Below are positions 36,603-45,602 of a DNA stretch of 64,000 bases, piece after piece. The translations under genes were made by a program, and so were the position numbers. Under the pieces are notes generated by a model, which saw only the letters and a list, made by a program, of their open reading frames with translations, did no database searches and was not told the origin of the DNA. The stretch is from positions 1-64,000 of the forward strand of contig NZ_QWLV01000004.1 of assembly GCF_003515075.1 (NCBI RefSeq). Reading direction: 5' to 3'. This DNA is from Sphingomonas gilva (lineage in GTDB: Bacteria; Pseudomonadota; Alphaproteobacteria; Sphingomonadales; Sphingomonadaceae). Position 1 is the stretch's first letter. Each line of letters opens with the position of its first letter.

Positions 36603-37141
36603 AGCAGCCCCCTCTGCCGCATGCTGGTCAGCCGCCCGCTCGCGACGATCAGATGGTCGTGCACCGTGATGTCGAGGAAGCGGGCGAGCATCATGATCTG
36701 ATGGGTGATGTCGATATCGGCCCGGCTCGGCTCCGCCTGGCCGCCGGGATGGTTGTGGACGATGATCAGCGCGCTCGCCCTGAGCTCCAGCGCGCGGACG
36801 ATGATCTCGCGCGGGTAGATGCGGGCCTGGCAGACCGTGCCCTGCGCGACCATCTCGTCGCGGATCAGGTGATTGCCGCGATCGAGGAACAGCACGCGCA
36901 GCTGTTCGAGCGGCAGGTCGGTCATGGTTGCGATCAGATAGTCGGTCAGCAGCTTGTCGCTGGAAGCGATCGGAAGCGCGGTCGCCCGCTTGCGCAGCGC
37001 ATGGGAAATCGCTTCGCTGGTCGCGCTCAATAGCGCGACGGCGCCTCGCGCGTCACGTCCCAGCACCCGCGCCACTGCCTCGTCCGGCATCGCCAGCGTC
37101 GCGCCGAGCGAGCCGAATTCGTCGATCAGCGCATCGGCCAT
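36599..37141 (-). CDS. radC: RadC-like JAB domain protein
   Basis: 180 residues from the ATG at 37141. An N-terminal helical segment (MADALIDEFGSLGATL) is followed by a JAB/MPN domain with the zinc motif HNHPGGQAEPSRADIDITHQI and DHLIVASGRLTSMRQRGLL. RadC family; despite the name, its role in repair is unproven. Shorter than full RadC because the usual N-terminal HhH part is reduced; the reading frame stays open upstream, so a longer form cannot be excluded. Overlaps the upstream membrane-protein gene by 16 nt. Confidence 0.85.
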   Translation of the reverse strand: MADALIDEFGSLGATLAMPDEAVARVLGRDARGAVALLSATSEAISHALRKRATALPIASSDKLLTDYLIATMTDLPLEQLRVLFLDRGNHLIRDEMVAQGTVCQARIYPREIIVRALELRASALIIVHNHPGGQAEPSRADIDITHQIMMLARFLDITVHDHLIVASGRLTSMRQRGLL

Positions 37142-37614
37142 CCGGGCGGCGCGTCGGCCGGCGAGGGGGGCGAGAAGGCGCTCCAGGACCTGTCGGCACC
37201 GAAGGCCGCCATCCGCCTCCAGTGGCGCCACGTGCCGATCGCGAGCAAGGCCATCATGGGATAGCTCCAGAACGCCAGCATCGCGGCATAGGCCCATGGG
37301 ATCACCTCCGGGCTCGCCATCTTGGCCAGATGGGCCGCAACCGCGACCGCTTGCAAACCAGTCATCCATAACGGCCAGAATCTTTCGGCGCGTAGCGCGA
37401 CCGCGAGCAGCGCGGCGAGCATGGCGCAGTCCACCATGAAAATTCCCAGCTCGACGCCGTGAAAGCGCACCGGGAATTGCGATTGAACCAACATCGAAAC
37501 GGCATAGGCGACCAGCATCAGCACGGCGACGATGCGTTCGGGGGCTCCCCCTCGAACCAGAGCATAGGCGCTGACTGCCAGCTGCAAGCCGAGGAAGATG
37601 TAGAGTCTGAGCAT
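37126..37614 (-). CDS. Small integral membrane protein
   Basis: About 162 residues from the ATG at 37614 (MLRLYIFLGLQLAVSAYALV). Four to five membrane helices over most of the length, then a short basic and Pro-rich tail. No known domain recognised. The hairpin at 37620-37648 lies just upstream; a TTG at 37650 would lengthen the protein by 12 residues but would place translation through that hairpin. The 3' end overlaps radC. Confidence 0.7.
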   Translation of the reverse strand: MLRLYIFLGLQLAVSAYALVRGGAPERIVAVLMLVAYAVSMLVQSQFPVRFHGVELGIFMVDCAMLAALLAVALRAERFWPLWMTGLQAVAVAAHLAKMASPEVIPWAYAAMLAFWSYPMMALLAIGTWRHWRRMAAFGADRSWSAFSPPSPADAPPGWPMR

Positions 37615-37619
37615 CGCTT

Positions 37620-37648
37620 GACCGGACCACGGTGGGGCGGGTCCGGTC
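37620..37648 (-). terminator. Perfect 9-bp hairpin between two minus-strand genes
   Basis: GACCGGACC (37620-37628) pairs with GGTCCGGTC (37640-37648), 11-nt loop. It lies between the 116-residue hypothetical gene and the membrane-protein gene, 6 nt before the chosen start of the latter. No T-run follows, so it may be a weak terminator or a structure that limits ribosome access. Confidence 0.45.
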
Positions 37649-37668
37649 AAGGATCCTCGCGACCGGCG

Positions 37669-38019
37669 TCAGCCGACCGCGCGAAGGCGTCCCTTGGTGC
37701 GGGTCTCTTCGATCTCCGGGCATTCGGACGTGTCGCCGTAACCGGTGGTCAGCACGCCGACATCGCCGCCCGCTTCGATCAGCGCCTTGTGCGCGCGGAT
37801 CAGCGCGCGCCGCGCCTCGACCATCTGGGTTTGCGCCGCGGAGACCTGGGCGATCGCGGTATGGCCGATCGCGGCGCCGACGCCGGTGTCGGCGCGCGCC
37901 TTGATCATCGCCGCGATCAGCTGCGCCGAACAGGCAATGGCTTCGTCGATCTTGTCTTCGGTCGGCAGCAACTGGGCGCGGATTTCTTCCGCAGCTGCAA
38001 TCTTCTGGTGCATCATCAT
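37669..38019 (-). CDS. Conserved-looking hypothetical protein, 116 residues
   Basis: Mostly helical, Ala/Ile/Glu-rich protein (HQKIAAAEEIRAQLLPTEDKIDEAIACSAQLIAAMIKARADTG), without signal peptide or membrane segment and with a polar C-terminal tail (TSECPEIEETRTKGRLR). I do not recognise a family. Codon use fits real coding sequence, and it sits directly downstream of the LuxR-type regulator gene in the same orientation, 46 nt away. The two may form a unit. Confidence 0.65.
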   Translation of the reverse strand: MMMHQKIAAAEEIRAQLLPTEDKIDEAIACSAQLIAAMIKARADTGVGAAIGHTAIAQVSAAQTQMVEARRALIRAHKALIEAGGDVGVLTTGYGDTSECPEIEETRTKGRLRAVG

Positions 38020-38065
38020 CGTTCCCCACCGCGTCTGCGGTGGGCAGCGCGGATGCCAAGTTAAG

Positions 38066-38629
38066 TCAGGAGAGGGCGCGCTTCGCGGCTGTGGCGATTG
38101 TGCCGAGAGCCTCGATTCCGGAAAGGAAGATCCCCGCCGAAAGGGCTGTTCCCACCGCCACCGCGATGGTCCAGCCCAGCCTTTGCATGATGGTCAGGTC
38201 ATTGCGTTCCCCTCTGCGGACGGGAAGCGGGGCTATGAAGCGGGCCGGTTGCGAAGATGCGAACGCCAGATAGGGCGCCTGCATCTCGTGAACCGCGTTT
38301 GCTTCCCGCCACCGGTCTCCGATGTCCGGCGACAGGGCTGGGGCAGGATCGGCATCCTCGGCAATGTACGGCGCTTGATATATCAACGATTGATATCCGT
38401 CGGCCTCAGCCGCGGCGAAGGCGCGCGCGGCCTCCACGCGTGAGGATACGCCGAGAATCTCGATCGCCTGGCGCAGGCGCTGGTCGACGGTGTGCGGCGA
38501 TATGCCGATCTCGCGCGCGATGTCCTTCGAGGTCAGGCGCTGATGGACCAGCCGCAGGCAGACCCGTTGACCGGGCGTCAGGCGCGCGAGTCGCTCGATC
38601 GGCACGGCGGGAACGGATTTGCTGGCCAT
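38066..38629 (-). CDS. LuxR-type HTH regulator with a C-terminal membrane anchor
   Basis: 187 residues. Unlike classic LuxR proteins the HTH is N-terminal (LTPGQRVCLRLVHQRLTSKDIAREIGISPHTVDQRLRQAIEILGVSSR, residues about 16-65). A variable polar region follows, then one hydrophobic segment near the C-terminus (IMQRLGWTIAVAVGTALSAGIFLSG). This implies a DNA-binding protein tethered in the inner membrane. No receiver or ligand domain is present. It may read envelope signals, but this is inference. Confidence 0.82.
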   Translation of the reverse strand: MASKSVPAVPIERLARLTPGQRVCLRLVHQRLTSKDIAREIGISPHTVDQRLRQAIEILGVSSRVEAARAFAAAEADGYQSLIYQAPYIAEDADPAPALSPDIGDRWREANAVHEMQAPYLAFASSQPARFIAPLPVRRGERNDLTIMQRLGWTIAVAVGTALSAGIFLSGIEALGTIATAAKRALS

Positions 38630-38720
38630 CGGTCACTCTCCGGCAGGCGCCATATTGCGCCCGCGTTTTGCGGCACACGCTACAGAGACATATCCAGAAT
38701 GGATGGTTTTTTTCAGGCGT

Positions 38721-40967
38721 TCAAGCGGCGCTTAGGGTAAATCGTCCGCTTACGCCCTCATCCTCGGCATGATCGGCGATCCAGATGTCGAACTCGCCCG
38801 GTTCGACCATCCAGCCGCCGTCGCCCCAGAACATCAGGTCCTGGTGGTCGAGGGTGAAGCGCACCACCTCGCTGGCCCCCGGCGCGAGCGTGACCGGGGC
38901 GATTCCCTTCAGCTCGCGCACCGGCCGGGTGCGGCTCGCCACGCGGTCGCGGATGTAGAGCTGCGCGACATGGCGCCCGGTGCGCTCGCCGGTGTTGGTG
39001 ACGCGCGCGGTGATCGCGATCTCGCCATTCCAGGCCATGGTCTCGGGAAGCTCTAGCGCGTCGATCGCGAAGCTGGTGTAGCTGAGGCCGTGGCCGAAGG
39101 CGTAGCGCGCCTCGTTCTTCGTGCTGCGATAGCGCGCCTTGAACTCCTGGCTCTCGGTCTGGGGCGCCGGCCGGCCGGTGGTGCGGTGGTTGTAGAAATA
39201 GGGCTGCTGCCCGCTTTCCCGGGGGAAGCTCACCGCCAGCCGGGCGGAGGGGTTGACCTTGCCGAACAGCACGTCGGCGACCGCGTTGCCCATCTCAGAT
39301 CCCAGGAACCAGGTCGCGAGGATCGCCGGCGCATCGCCGATCGCGCCCGACAGCGCCAGTGCCCGGCCGTGGCGGAGCAGCACGACGACCGGCTTGCCCG
39401 TCGCCACGACCGCTTCCGCCAGCGCGCGCTGCGCATGCGGCACGCGGATATCGGTCACCGACTGCGCCTCGCCCGACATGCCCGACGATTCGCCGATCGC
39501 GAGCAGGACGACATCGGCATTCTCGGCGGCCGCGACCGCGGCGGCGATCCCGCCCTCGATCGGGCTTTCGATGTCGGATCCGCGCACGACCGAAAGCGAC
39601 CCGCCCGGCCCGAGCGCGGCGCGCACGCCGGCTTCGATCGAGATGTTGCGTTCCGCATCGCCGTAGAAGGACCAGGGGCCGAGCACGTCTTCGTCCGCGC
39701 ACGGGCCGATCAGGGCGTACCGCCCGGCGTCGGGCGACAGTGGCAGCAGACCGCCTTCGTTCCTGAGCAGCACGATCGACCGCGCCCCGGCATCGCGCGC
39801 CAGGCTGGTCATCGCCGGTGTTTGCACCCGACGCTGCTCGGCGCCCGTATCGAGCGATCGGTAGGGATTGTCGAACAGTCCCAGCGCCTCTTTCACATGC
39901 AGCACGCGTCGGACCGAGGCGTCGACCACCGCCATCGGCACCACGCCCGATTCGACCAGACCGGGCAGATAGTCGACGTAAAGCCCCGATTGCATCGAGA
40001 TATCGACCCCGGCCAAGATCGCCAGCCGCGCCGCATCACGGTCGTCGGCGGCATAGCCATGCGCGACCAGCTCCTGATCGGAGGTGTAGTCGCTGATGAC
40101 GAGTCCGGCGAAACGCCACTGACCGCGCAGCAGGCCGGTGATGAGCGCGCGGTTGCCGCTCGCCGGCACGCCGTTCACGTCATTGAACGCGGACATCGCG
40201 GTCAGGGCCCCTTCGTCGAACGCCTCGGCGAAGGGCGGCAAGTGGATTTCGCGCAGGCTCGCCTCGGACAGCTCGACCGAATTATAGTCCATCCCGCCCG
40301 AGACTGCGCCATAGCCGACGAAGTGCTTGGGACAGGCGAGCATGGTGTCGTCGCGCTTCAGGTCGGCGCCCTGGAAGCCGCGGACGCGCGCGCGGGCCAG
40401 TTCGCCGCCCAGCCAGGGATCCTCGCCCGCGCCTTCGGCGACGCGGCTCCAGCGCTGGTCGCGCGCCACGTCGACCATCGGTGCGAAGGTCCAGTGCAGG
40501 CCGACCGCGGTCGCCTCCAGCGCGGCCCCGCGCGCGGTCGCCTCGGCGAGGTCGAGGTCGAAGCTGCACGATTCGGCGAGCGGGATGGGGAAAACGGTCT
40601 TGAGGCCATGGATCACGTCCGCGGCAAACAGCAGCGGGATGCCCAACCGCGATTCCTCCAGCGCCGCCTTCTGCGCCCGTCGCGCGCCGGCCACGCCGAT
40701 GCCGTTGAACAACGTGCCCACTCGGCCGGCGCGGATCTCGCCCAAGGTCGCCTCGGCGTTCTGATTGCCAACCAGCGGATTGATGTTGGGCGCGAACGGC
40801 CTGAGCGTATCGGCGAAGCACGACAATTGCCCCGCCTTCTCCTCGATCGTCATCCGCGCGATAAGCGCTTCGATGCGCGGGCTGGCGGCGAAGGTGGCGC
40901 TGGGGACCGCGGCAAGCCCCGTGACCGCGTCCGCCCTAACCAGGCGGCGGTCGATAGTGGCGGTCAT
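38721..40967 (-). CDS. bglX: Beta-glucosidase, glycoside hydrolase family 3 (BglX-like)
   Basis: 748 residues from the ATG at 40967. GH3 N-terminal barrel (IEALIARMTIEEKAGQL, PLLFAADVIHG, CPKHFVGYGAVSGGMDYNSVELSE) with the nucleophile Asp in GLVISDYTSDQEL. Next come the GH3 C-terminal alpha/beta sandwich and a fibronectin-III-like domain (TNTGERTGRHVAQLYIRD). Releases glucose from beta-glucosides; no convincing Sec signal peptide is seen, so location is uncertain. A perfect LacI-type palindrome lies 26 nt upstream of the start, suggesting sugar-responsive repression. Confidence 0.94.
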   Translation of the reverse strand: MTATIDRRLVRADAVTGLAAVPSATFAASPRIEALIARMTIEEKAGQLSCFADTLRPFAPNINPLVGNQNAEATLGEIRAGRVGTLFNGIGVAGARRAQKAALEESRLGIPLLFAADVIHGLKTVFPIPLAESCSFDLDLAEATARGAALEATAVGLHWTFAPMVDVARDQRWSRVAEGAGEDPWLGGELARARVRGFQGADLKRDDTMLACPKHFVGYGAVSGGMDYNSVELSEASLREIHLPPFAEAFDEGALTAMSAFNDVNGVPASGNRALITGLLRGQWRFAGLVISDYTSDQELVAHGYAADDRDAARLAILAGVDISMQSGLYVDYLPGLVESGVVPMAVVDASVRRVLHVKEALGLFDNPYRSLDTGAEQRRVQTPAMTSLARDAGARSIVLLRNEGGLLPLSPDAGRYALIGPCADEDVLGPWSFYGDAERNISIEAGVRAALGPGGSLSVVRGSDIESPIEGGIAAAVAAAENADVVLLAIGESSGMSGEAQSVTDIRVPHAQRALAEAVVATGKPVVVLLRHGRALALSGAIGDAPAILATWFLGSEMGNAVADVLFGKVNPSARLAVSFPRESGQQPYFYNHRTTGRPAPQTESQEFKARYRSTKNEARYAFGHGLSYTSFAIDALELPETMAWNGEIAITARVTNTGERTGRHVAQLYIRDRVASRTRPVRELKGIAPVTLAPGASEVVRFTLDHQDLMFWGDGGWMVEPGEFDIWIADHAEDEGVSGRFTLSAA

Positions 40968-40993
40968 TCGGGGCCCCTCCGGCGGCAAAATAC

Positions 40994-41007
40994 TGTAACC
41001 GGTTACA
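40994..41007. promoter_or_regulatory. LacI/GalR-family operator palindrome
   Basis: TGTAACCGGTTACA is a perfect 14-bp palindrome with the central CG typical of LacI/GalR operators. It sits 26 nt upstream of the beta-glucosidase start, in position to block transcription. No LacI-family gene is present in the window, so the regulator must be encoded elsewhere. Confidence 0.8.
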
Positions 41008-41128
41008 TGGTCGGCCAGCTGGCGGGAAAAATCAACCCGCAGCGGATCGATCCGACGGACTTCGAGCTCACTTGCCGTCGGCGCTCGGCATCGGCTATCC
41101 AGCCAAGAGTTCTGGGGGGAACGGGCAT

Positions 41129-41749
41129 TTGGGGAGCGTCCATATCATAGCCGCGATTGCGGCCATCGTAATGGCCGGACAGGCAGCGGCGCAACCGCAG
41201 GATGCCTCGCCGGCGCCTGTGCCGCCATCGGCTGCCCCGCCCGCGGCATCGCCCACCGATGCATTGCGCCTGCCGGCGAAGACGCTGGTCGATATCGAGA
41301 TCACCCAGGCGCTCGATTCCAAGACGGCGAAATCCGGAGACCGCTTCACGCTCAGGCTGGCCAGCCCGATCGTGGTTGCCGGCCAGACATTGGTGCCCGC
41401 CGGAGTGGTCGGGGAAGGCGAGGTGGTCCACGCGGCCAAGGCGCGCTTCGGCGGCAAGGCGGGCGAGCTGGTGCTTGCCGCTCGCTTCGTCGATTGCGGC
41501 GCGGTGCGAGTGCCGCTTGGCTATTTCAAGTTCGGCGCAGCCGGCGAAAACCGTCCCGGCACCGCGCTCGCGGCCAGCATGGTGGTGCCGTTTGCCGGCC
41601 TGCTCATCGCCGGTGGCGAGATGCGCGTGGTGCCTGGCGCGCGCGCCAACGCCAAGGTTCGATCCGATGTCCAGTTCACCGAAGGCGCGGTTCCGGCCTG
41701 CGCGCCGCCGGTCGAAGTGCAGCCACAGCCGGATGGGGGAATTTCATGA
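41129..41749 (+). CDS. Exported protein of unknown function, TTG start
   Basis: 206 residues from a TTG at 41129. This start is preceded by GGGGGGA at nine nucleotides and gives a proper signal peptide (VHIIAAIAAIVMAGQAAAQ); the upstream ATG at 41072 would bury it. The mature part has a Pro/Ala linker and a beta-rich domain with LVDIEITQALDSKTAKSGDRFTLRLASPI and VPAGVVGEGEVVHAAKARFGGKAGELVL. This resembles envelope domains found beside outer-membrane proteins, but no firm family is named. Coupled by ATGA to the next gene. Confidence 0.75.
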   Translation: MGSVHIIAAIAAIVMAGQAAAQPQDASPAPVPPSAAPPAASPTDALRLPAKTLVDIEITQALDSKTAKSGDRFTLRLASPIVVAGQTLVPAGVVGEGEVVHAAKARFGGKAGELVLAARFVDCGAVRVPLGYFKFGAAGENRPGTALAASMVVPFAGLLIAGGEMRVVPGARANAKVRSDVQFTEGAVPACAPPVEVQPQPDGGIS

Positions 41750-42255
41750 AGTTTACCGCATTGAGGCTCGCGGTTGTCGCCGGCCTGATGGTCGCCGGCG
41801 TGGCCCATGCTCAGGAGGCGGCGGTGACGGCCTCTGCACCGGCTCTCCCGCCGATCAAGACCAAATCGGGCGTGCTGGACGAGCCGGAGGCCGGCAAGGG
41901 CCAGGTGGTGTTCTTCCGTCCCGGCTCGATCATGGGGATCGCGCTGGGGTGCACCGTTCGCGAGATGGAGGGCGCTGTGGTGAACGAAGTCGCGCGTCTC
42001 GGCTCGGGCAAATATTACGTCGTCCAGGTCGAACCCGGCCGGCATGAATATTTCACCACGGGCGAGCGTACCGATACGCTCGCGCTCGAGATCGAGCCCG
42101 ACGAAACCTATTTCGTGAAGTGCAATATCGGCATGGGCCTCGTCGCCGGAGGCGCCAACCTGTCGCCATCGGATCGCGAAGCCTTCGCCAAGAAGGCCAA
42201 GGGCCTCAAGATGTGGGCCGGACACGACGAAGACAAGAAGAAGCCGAAAGGCTGA
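41746..42255 (+). CDS. DUF2846-like exported protein
   Basis: 169 residues: signal peptide (cleaved after about VAHAQ), then a small beta domain with QVVFFRPGSIMGIALGCTVRE, GSGKYYVVQVEPGRHEYF and EPDETYFVKCNIGMGL, the pattern of DUF2846 proteins. C-terminus Lys-rich. Periplasmic or lipid-associated function unknown. Start overlaps the previous stop (ATGA). Followed by a bidirectional hairpin. Confidence 0.75.
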   Translation: MKFTALRLAVVAGLMVAGVAHAQEAAVTASAPALPPIKTKSGVLDEPEAGKGQVVFFRPGSIMGIALGCTVREMEGAVVNEVARLGSGKYYVVQVEPGRHEYFTTGERTDTLALEIEPDETYFVKCNIGMGLVAGGANLSPSDREAFAKKAKGLKMWAGHDEDKKKPKG

Positions 42256-42271
42256 TCCGTGGCGAGTTCTG

Positions 42272-42303
42272 AAGGCCGCCGGTCCTGATGGACGGGCGGC
42301 CTT
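42272..42303. terminator. Bidirectional terminator between convergent genes
   Basis: AAGGCCGCC (42272-42280) pairs perfectly with GGCGGCCTT (42295-42303) between the stop codons of convergent genes at 42255 and 42305. A/T bases flank both sides, though no long T-run follows. Confidence 0.6.
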
Positions 42304-42304
42304 C

Positions 42305-43393
42305 CTATTCCGCCGCCACAACGCGGGCCGGAGCCCGTGCGCGGCTGCGCGGACGGCGGAACCAGAAGCTCCACACGGCGAAGCTGCCCAGCATCGCCAG
42401 CGCCAGGCCTGAGAGGGTCATCACCAGCCGATAGGGCAGGCCGCCCACCTTCGCCGCGTGCAGCGGATAGGCGTAGTTGAACACGCGCCAGCCGAGCGGC
42501 AGCGCGAAGGCGTCGCGCGCCTCGATCAACCGGCCGCTGTCGGGTGCGAAATAGAGCGTGGTGCGGCCGTTGGGCAGCCATTCGGCAGGCTGGCGGGTGC
42601 GCAGCGAGATCAGCCCGCCCGGCTGGCGCGGCAGGCTCAGGATGCGGATCTCGGCATCGGGATAGAGCCGGCGCGCCTCGCGGATCATGCCCGCCCAATC
42701 GAGATCGGCCGCCAAAGGCGCGCCTTCGACTTCGGGCGGCAGCAGCGCCATCTTCATCTCGGCGGGGCTCGACAGGGGTGAGAGCAGGGCGTTGCGTACC
42801 GGCTCCAGCGCGAGCATCGTCCCGGTGACGAGCGAAATCAGCAGCAGCGGCGCGGCAACGACGCCCAGGTCGCGGTGATGCATCAGGATCGCCGGCCGAC
42901 TCATCCGTTTGGGCCAGGGGCGGAGCTTGAAGGTCCGCCGCGTGCGCCACCACAGGATCACGCCTGTGATGACGAAGCCCAACCCCGCGAGCCCCGCGAT
43001 CCCCGCCACTATCTCACCCGTGTCGCCGGAGAAGAGATGGTGGTGGAAATCGAACAGCCACACCTCCGGCCGGTCCCATTTGCCGTCCCAGCGCGTCACG
43101 ATCCGGCCCGCCTGATCGGCGTAACCGCCCGCGCCCTCCGGATAGGTCAACCGCGACAGGCCGAAATCGCTGGTCGCGAACAGGATCGATTGCGGCCGAT
43201 CCGCCGGATCGGCCATCAGCTGCTCGACCTGGGCAACGATCGCCGCGGTCGATTGTTGCTGCGCCGCCTCCGCGCCGGGCAGCGAAACCCAGGCGTCCTT
43301 GTGCACCAGGACAGCGCCGGACAAACCCATCAGCGCGAGCAGCAGCCCGATCACGCCGCCCGTCCAGCGGTGGATCAGGTCGAGCAGCCGCAT
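42305..43393 (-). CDS. PepSY-associated membrane protein
   Basis: 362 residues with the PepSY_TM arrangement: an N-terminal helix (LIHRWTGGVIGLLLALMGLSGAVLVHKDAW), a periplasmic PepSY domain, a central helix pair (IAGLAGLGFVITGVILWWR, HHRDLGVVAAPLLLISLVTGTML), a second periplasmic domain and a last helix. Conserved His residues on the first and central helices fit heme/iron-reductase-type functions. Such proteins are usually paired with siderophore receptors; here its start shares a base with the stop of the TonB receptor gene. Likely helps release iron in the periplasm. Confidence 0.88.
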   Translation of the reverse strand: MRLLDLIHRWTGGVIGLLLALMGLSGAVLVHKDAWVSLPGAEAAQQQSTAAIVAQVEQLMADPADRPQSILFATSDFGLSRLTYPEGAGGYADQAGRIVTRWDGKWDRPEVWLFDFHHHLFSGDTGEIVAGIAGLAGLGFVITGVILWWRTRRTFKLRPWPKRMSRPAILMHHRDLGVVAAPLLLISLVTGTMLALEPVRNALLSPLSSPAEMKMALLPPEVEGAPLAADLDWAGMIREARRLYPDAEIRILSLPRQPGGLISLRTRQPAEWLPNGRTTLYFAPDSGRLIEARDAFALPLGWRVFNYAYPLHAAKVGGLPYRLVMTLSGLALAMLGSFAVWSFWFRRPRSRARAPARVVAAE

Positions 43394-45555
43394 CAGAAGC
43401 GCACGTCCCAGCCCAGCGTGAAGGTCCGTCCGCGGCCCGAGAAGAAGCGCAGGTCGTCGTTCGTCGAGATCGTGTCGCTGTTGTAGGTGATATAGGCCGC
43501 GTCGAAGATGTTCGATGCCGCCAGCGTCACTCCGCCGAAGCCGGTGTCGTAACGCAGCACCGCGTCGGCGGTCTCATAGCCGACAAAGGCCGTGTCGTTT
43601 TCCAGCGCGTCATTCTCGCCATCGAAACGGCGCGACAGATAGAACTGCCCCTGCAGCCGCGCGCTGAACGGTCCGCGACGGAAATCTGCGGCCAGGTTCA
43701 GCCGGTCGGGCGAGATATTGGCGCCGTCCAGGTCGATATCGACAACACCGTCCTCGTCGCTGTCGGTCCGTCCGGAGAGGTGGGCGTAGCCCGCCGAAAC
43801 GCGCAGGCCCGGAACCGGCGTTTGGACGCCCAGGTTGATCTCCAGCCCCTCGATCTCGATGCGCTGGCGCTGCACGTCATAGACTCCGCCCTCGTTGAGG
43901 ACGAGCAGCCCGCCGAGATCGCTCGACGACCAGAAATAGGCGGCGCTCGCATCGAGCGGACCGCGCTTCACCTCGATGCCGATCTCGCGATTGTTCGACA
44001 CCACCGGGCTGACGTCGAGGAAGTCGTCGATATCGACGCCGACCTCGCGGATCCCGCGCAGGATGCGGCCGACATCGGCGATGGTGTAGCCCTCGGCATA
44101 GCTCGCATAGCCGCGTACGCCCTCGACCGGCTCGACCACCACGCCGCCGTTCAGCAGCAGATCGTCGAAGGTCGGCTGGCCGCCGCCAACCTCGCGCCCG
44201 CCATAGAAGGCGAGGGTGCGGAAATCGTCGACCTTCAGCTGGACATTCTCCCAGCGCGCGCCGCCCGCCAGGCGCAGGCGATTGTCGAACAGCCCCAGGT
44301 TGAGCTGGCCGAAGGGCGCCAGGCTGCGGAACTCGGTGGGCGGCACCCAGGCCCGGCCGGTGTGGATCAGCGACTGCTCGGTCTCGTCCCACAAGCTGTC
44401 GAAACCGATCGTCGCGGTCAGCGCGCCCGCGATCTCGCGTTCATAGCTGAAGCGGCCGCCGAACTTGCGCGACTTGTTGGCCGATTGGTCGAACAGCGTT
44501 CCCTCGGGCGCGATCGCCTCGTCCTGGAAGGTGCCGGTGATGCTGCCGCCGAAAATGTCGCGCGAGCGGTTGAAGAACGCCTGGAGCACCAGGCTGCCTC
44601 CGGCGAGATCGCTGTCGGTCAGCGTCAGGCTGACGGTTTCGACCCGGTTGGACGGCGGCTCGCCGCCGTTGGTGCCGCGCACGCTGGTGGACGGAATGCC
44701 CAGTTCGCGGTCGCCCGGTATCCGGACATAATGGTCATAGCCCTTGAGCTCGAACCGGTTGGCGATCAGCTCGACGCGCGCGCTGCCCGAGAGTTGATAG
44801 CCCAATAGGCCGAATGCGGACCAGCTTTTGCTGTCCTGCACGTCCCCCTGCGCTTCGTCGACGCCGATGATCCGCCCCGCGCCGTCATAGAATACGCCGC
44901 GCCGTTCGAAGGCGCCGCCCACCGAAACATCGAACGCTCCGGCGCGGTAGGAGACGAGCGCGGCCGCCTTGCCGCCCAGTCCGTTGTCTTCGAACCCGCT
45001 AGATGCGGTGCCCTGCAGCAGCGCGCGGCCGCTGATGCCATCCTCGCTCGGCGCGGGCACGATCACCTGGTTCACCACGCCGCCGGTCGCGCCGATGCCC
45101 TGCAGCGCGTTCGATCCGTAGATCAGCTCGATCCGGTCGATGAAGAACGGGTCGATCGTGTAGCCGTCACGCGATCCGTCGCGGATCGGCGTCGATTGCG
45201 GGATGCCGTTGATCGCATAGAGCGGCGATCGCCCGCGCAAGGTCTCGCCAGATCCGGAGAGCTTCTGGCGGGTGGGTGAGAAGGAGGGGGAGAGGTTCGC
45301 CACCGCATCGACGATCGATCCGGCAATCGCCACCTGCTGCGTCAGCTCCTCGGTATCGATGATGTCGACCGTCAGCGGCAGCGCGCTTGCCGGCAATTCG
45401 GTGCGAGCGGCGGTGATGACTATGTCGCCGGCGTCCCCCCGCTGATCGTCCGCTGCCGCGGCGGGATCGGCGTTCGGCCCCTCGGCCTGGGCGAAGAGCG
45501 GCGCAAGCGGCGTCGCGCCGGCGAGCAGCGCGGTAAGCAAAACGGTACGGTTCAT
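43393..45555 (-). CDS. TonB-dependent siderophore/metal receptor
   Basis: 720 residues, the size of iron receptors. Signal peptide ending PLFAQAE, TonB-box region DIVITAARTELP, plug domain (LPLTVDIIDTEELTQQVAI, GRSPLYAINGIPQSTPIRDG, RIELIYGSNALQGIGATGGVVN) and barrel ending in Phe (FTLGWDVRF). A Fur-like box lies upstream and a PepSY-TM protein is coupled downstream, so ferric-siderophore uptake is the best reading. The ligand is unknown. Confidence 0.93.
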   Translation of the reverse strand: MNRTVLLTALLAGATPLAPLFAQAEGPNADPAAAADDQRGDAGDIVITAARTELPASALPLTVDIIDTEELTQQVAIAGSIVDAVANLSPSFSPTRQKLSGSGETLRGRSPLYAINGIPQSTPIRDGSRDGYTIDPFFIDRIELIYGSNALQGIGATGGVVNQVIVPAPSEDGISGRALLQGTASSGFEDNGLGGKAAALVSYRAGAFDVSVGGAFERRGVFYDGAGRIIGVDEAQGDVQDSKSWSAFGLLGYQLSGSARVELIANRFELKGYDHYVRIPGDRELGIPSTSVRGTNGGEPPSNRVETVSLTLTDSDLAGGSLVLQAFFNRSRDIFGGSITGTFQDEAIAPEGTLFDQSANKSRKFGGRFSYEREIAGALTATIGFDSLWDETEQSLIHTGRAWVPPTEFRSLAPFGQLNLGLFDNRLRLAGGARWENVQLKVDDFRTLAFYGGREVGGGQPTFDDLLLNGGVVVEPVEGVRGYASYAEGYTIADVGRILRGIREVGVDIDDFLDVSPVVSNNREIGIEVKRGPLDASAAYFWSSSDLGGLLVLNEGGVYDVQRQRIEIEGLEINLGVQTPVPGLRVSAGYAHLSGRTDSDEDGVVDIDLDGANISPDRLNLAADFRRGPFSARLQGQFYLSRRFDGENDALENDTAFVGYETADAVLRYDTGFGGVTLAASNIFDAAYITYNSDTISTNDDLRFFSGRGRTFTLGWDVRF

Positions 45556-45602
45556 GGCCCTCCCTTTCGAGCAGGCGCGCCATAGCCGCGACTATCCGCA
45601 AT

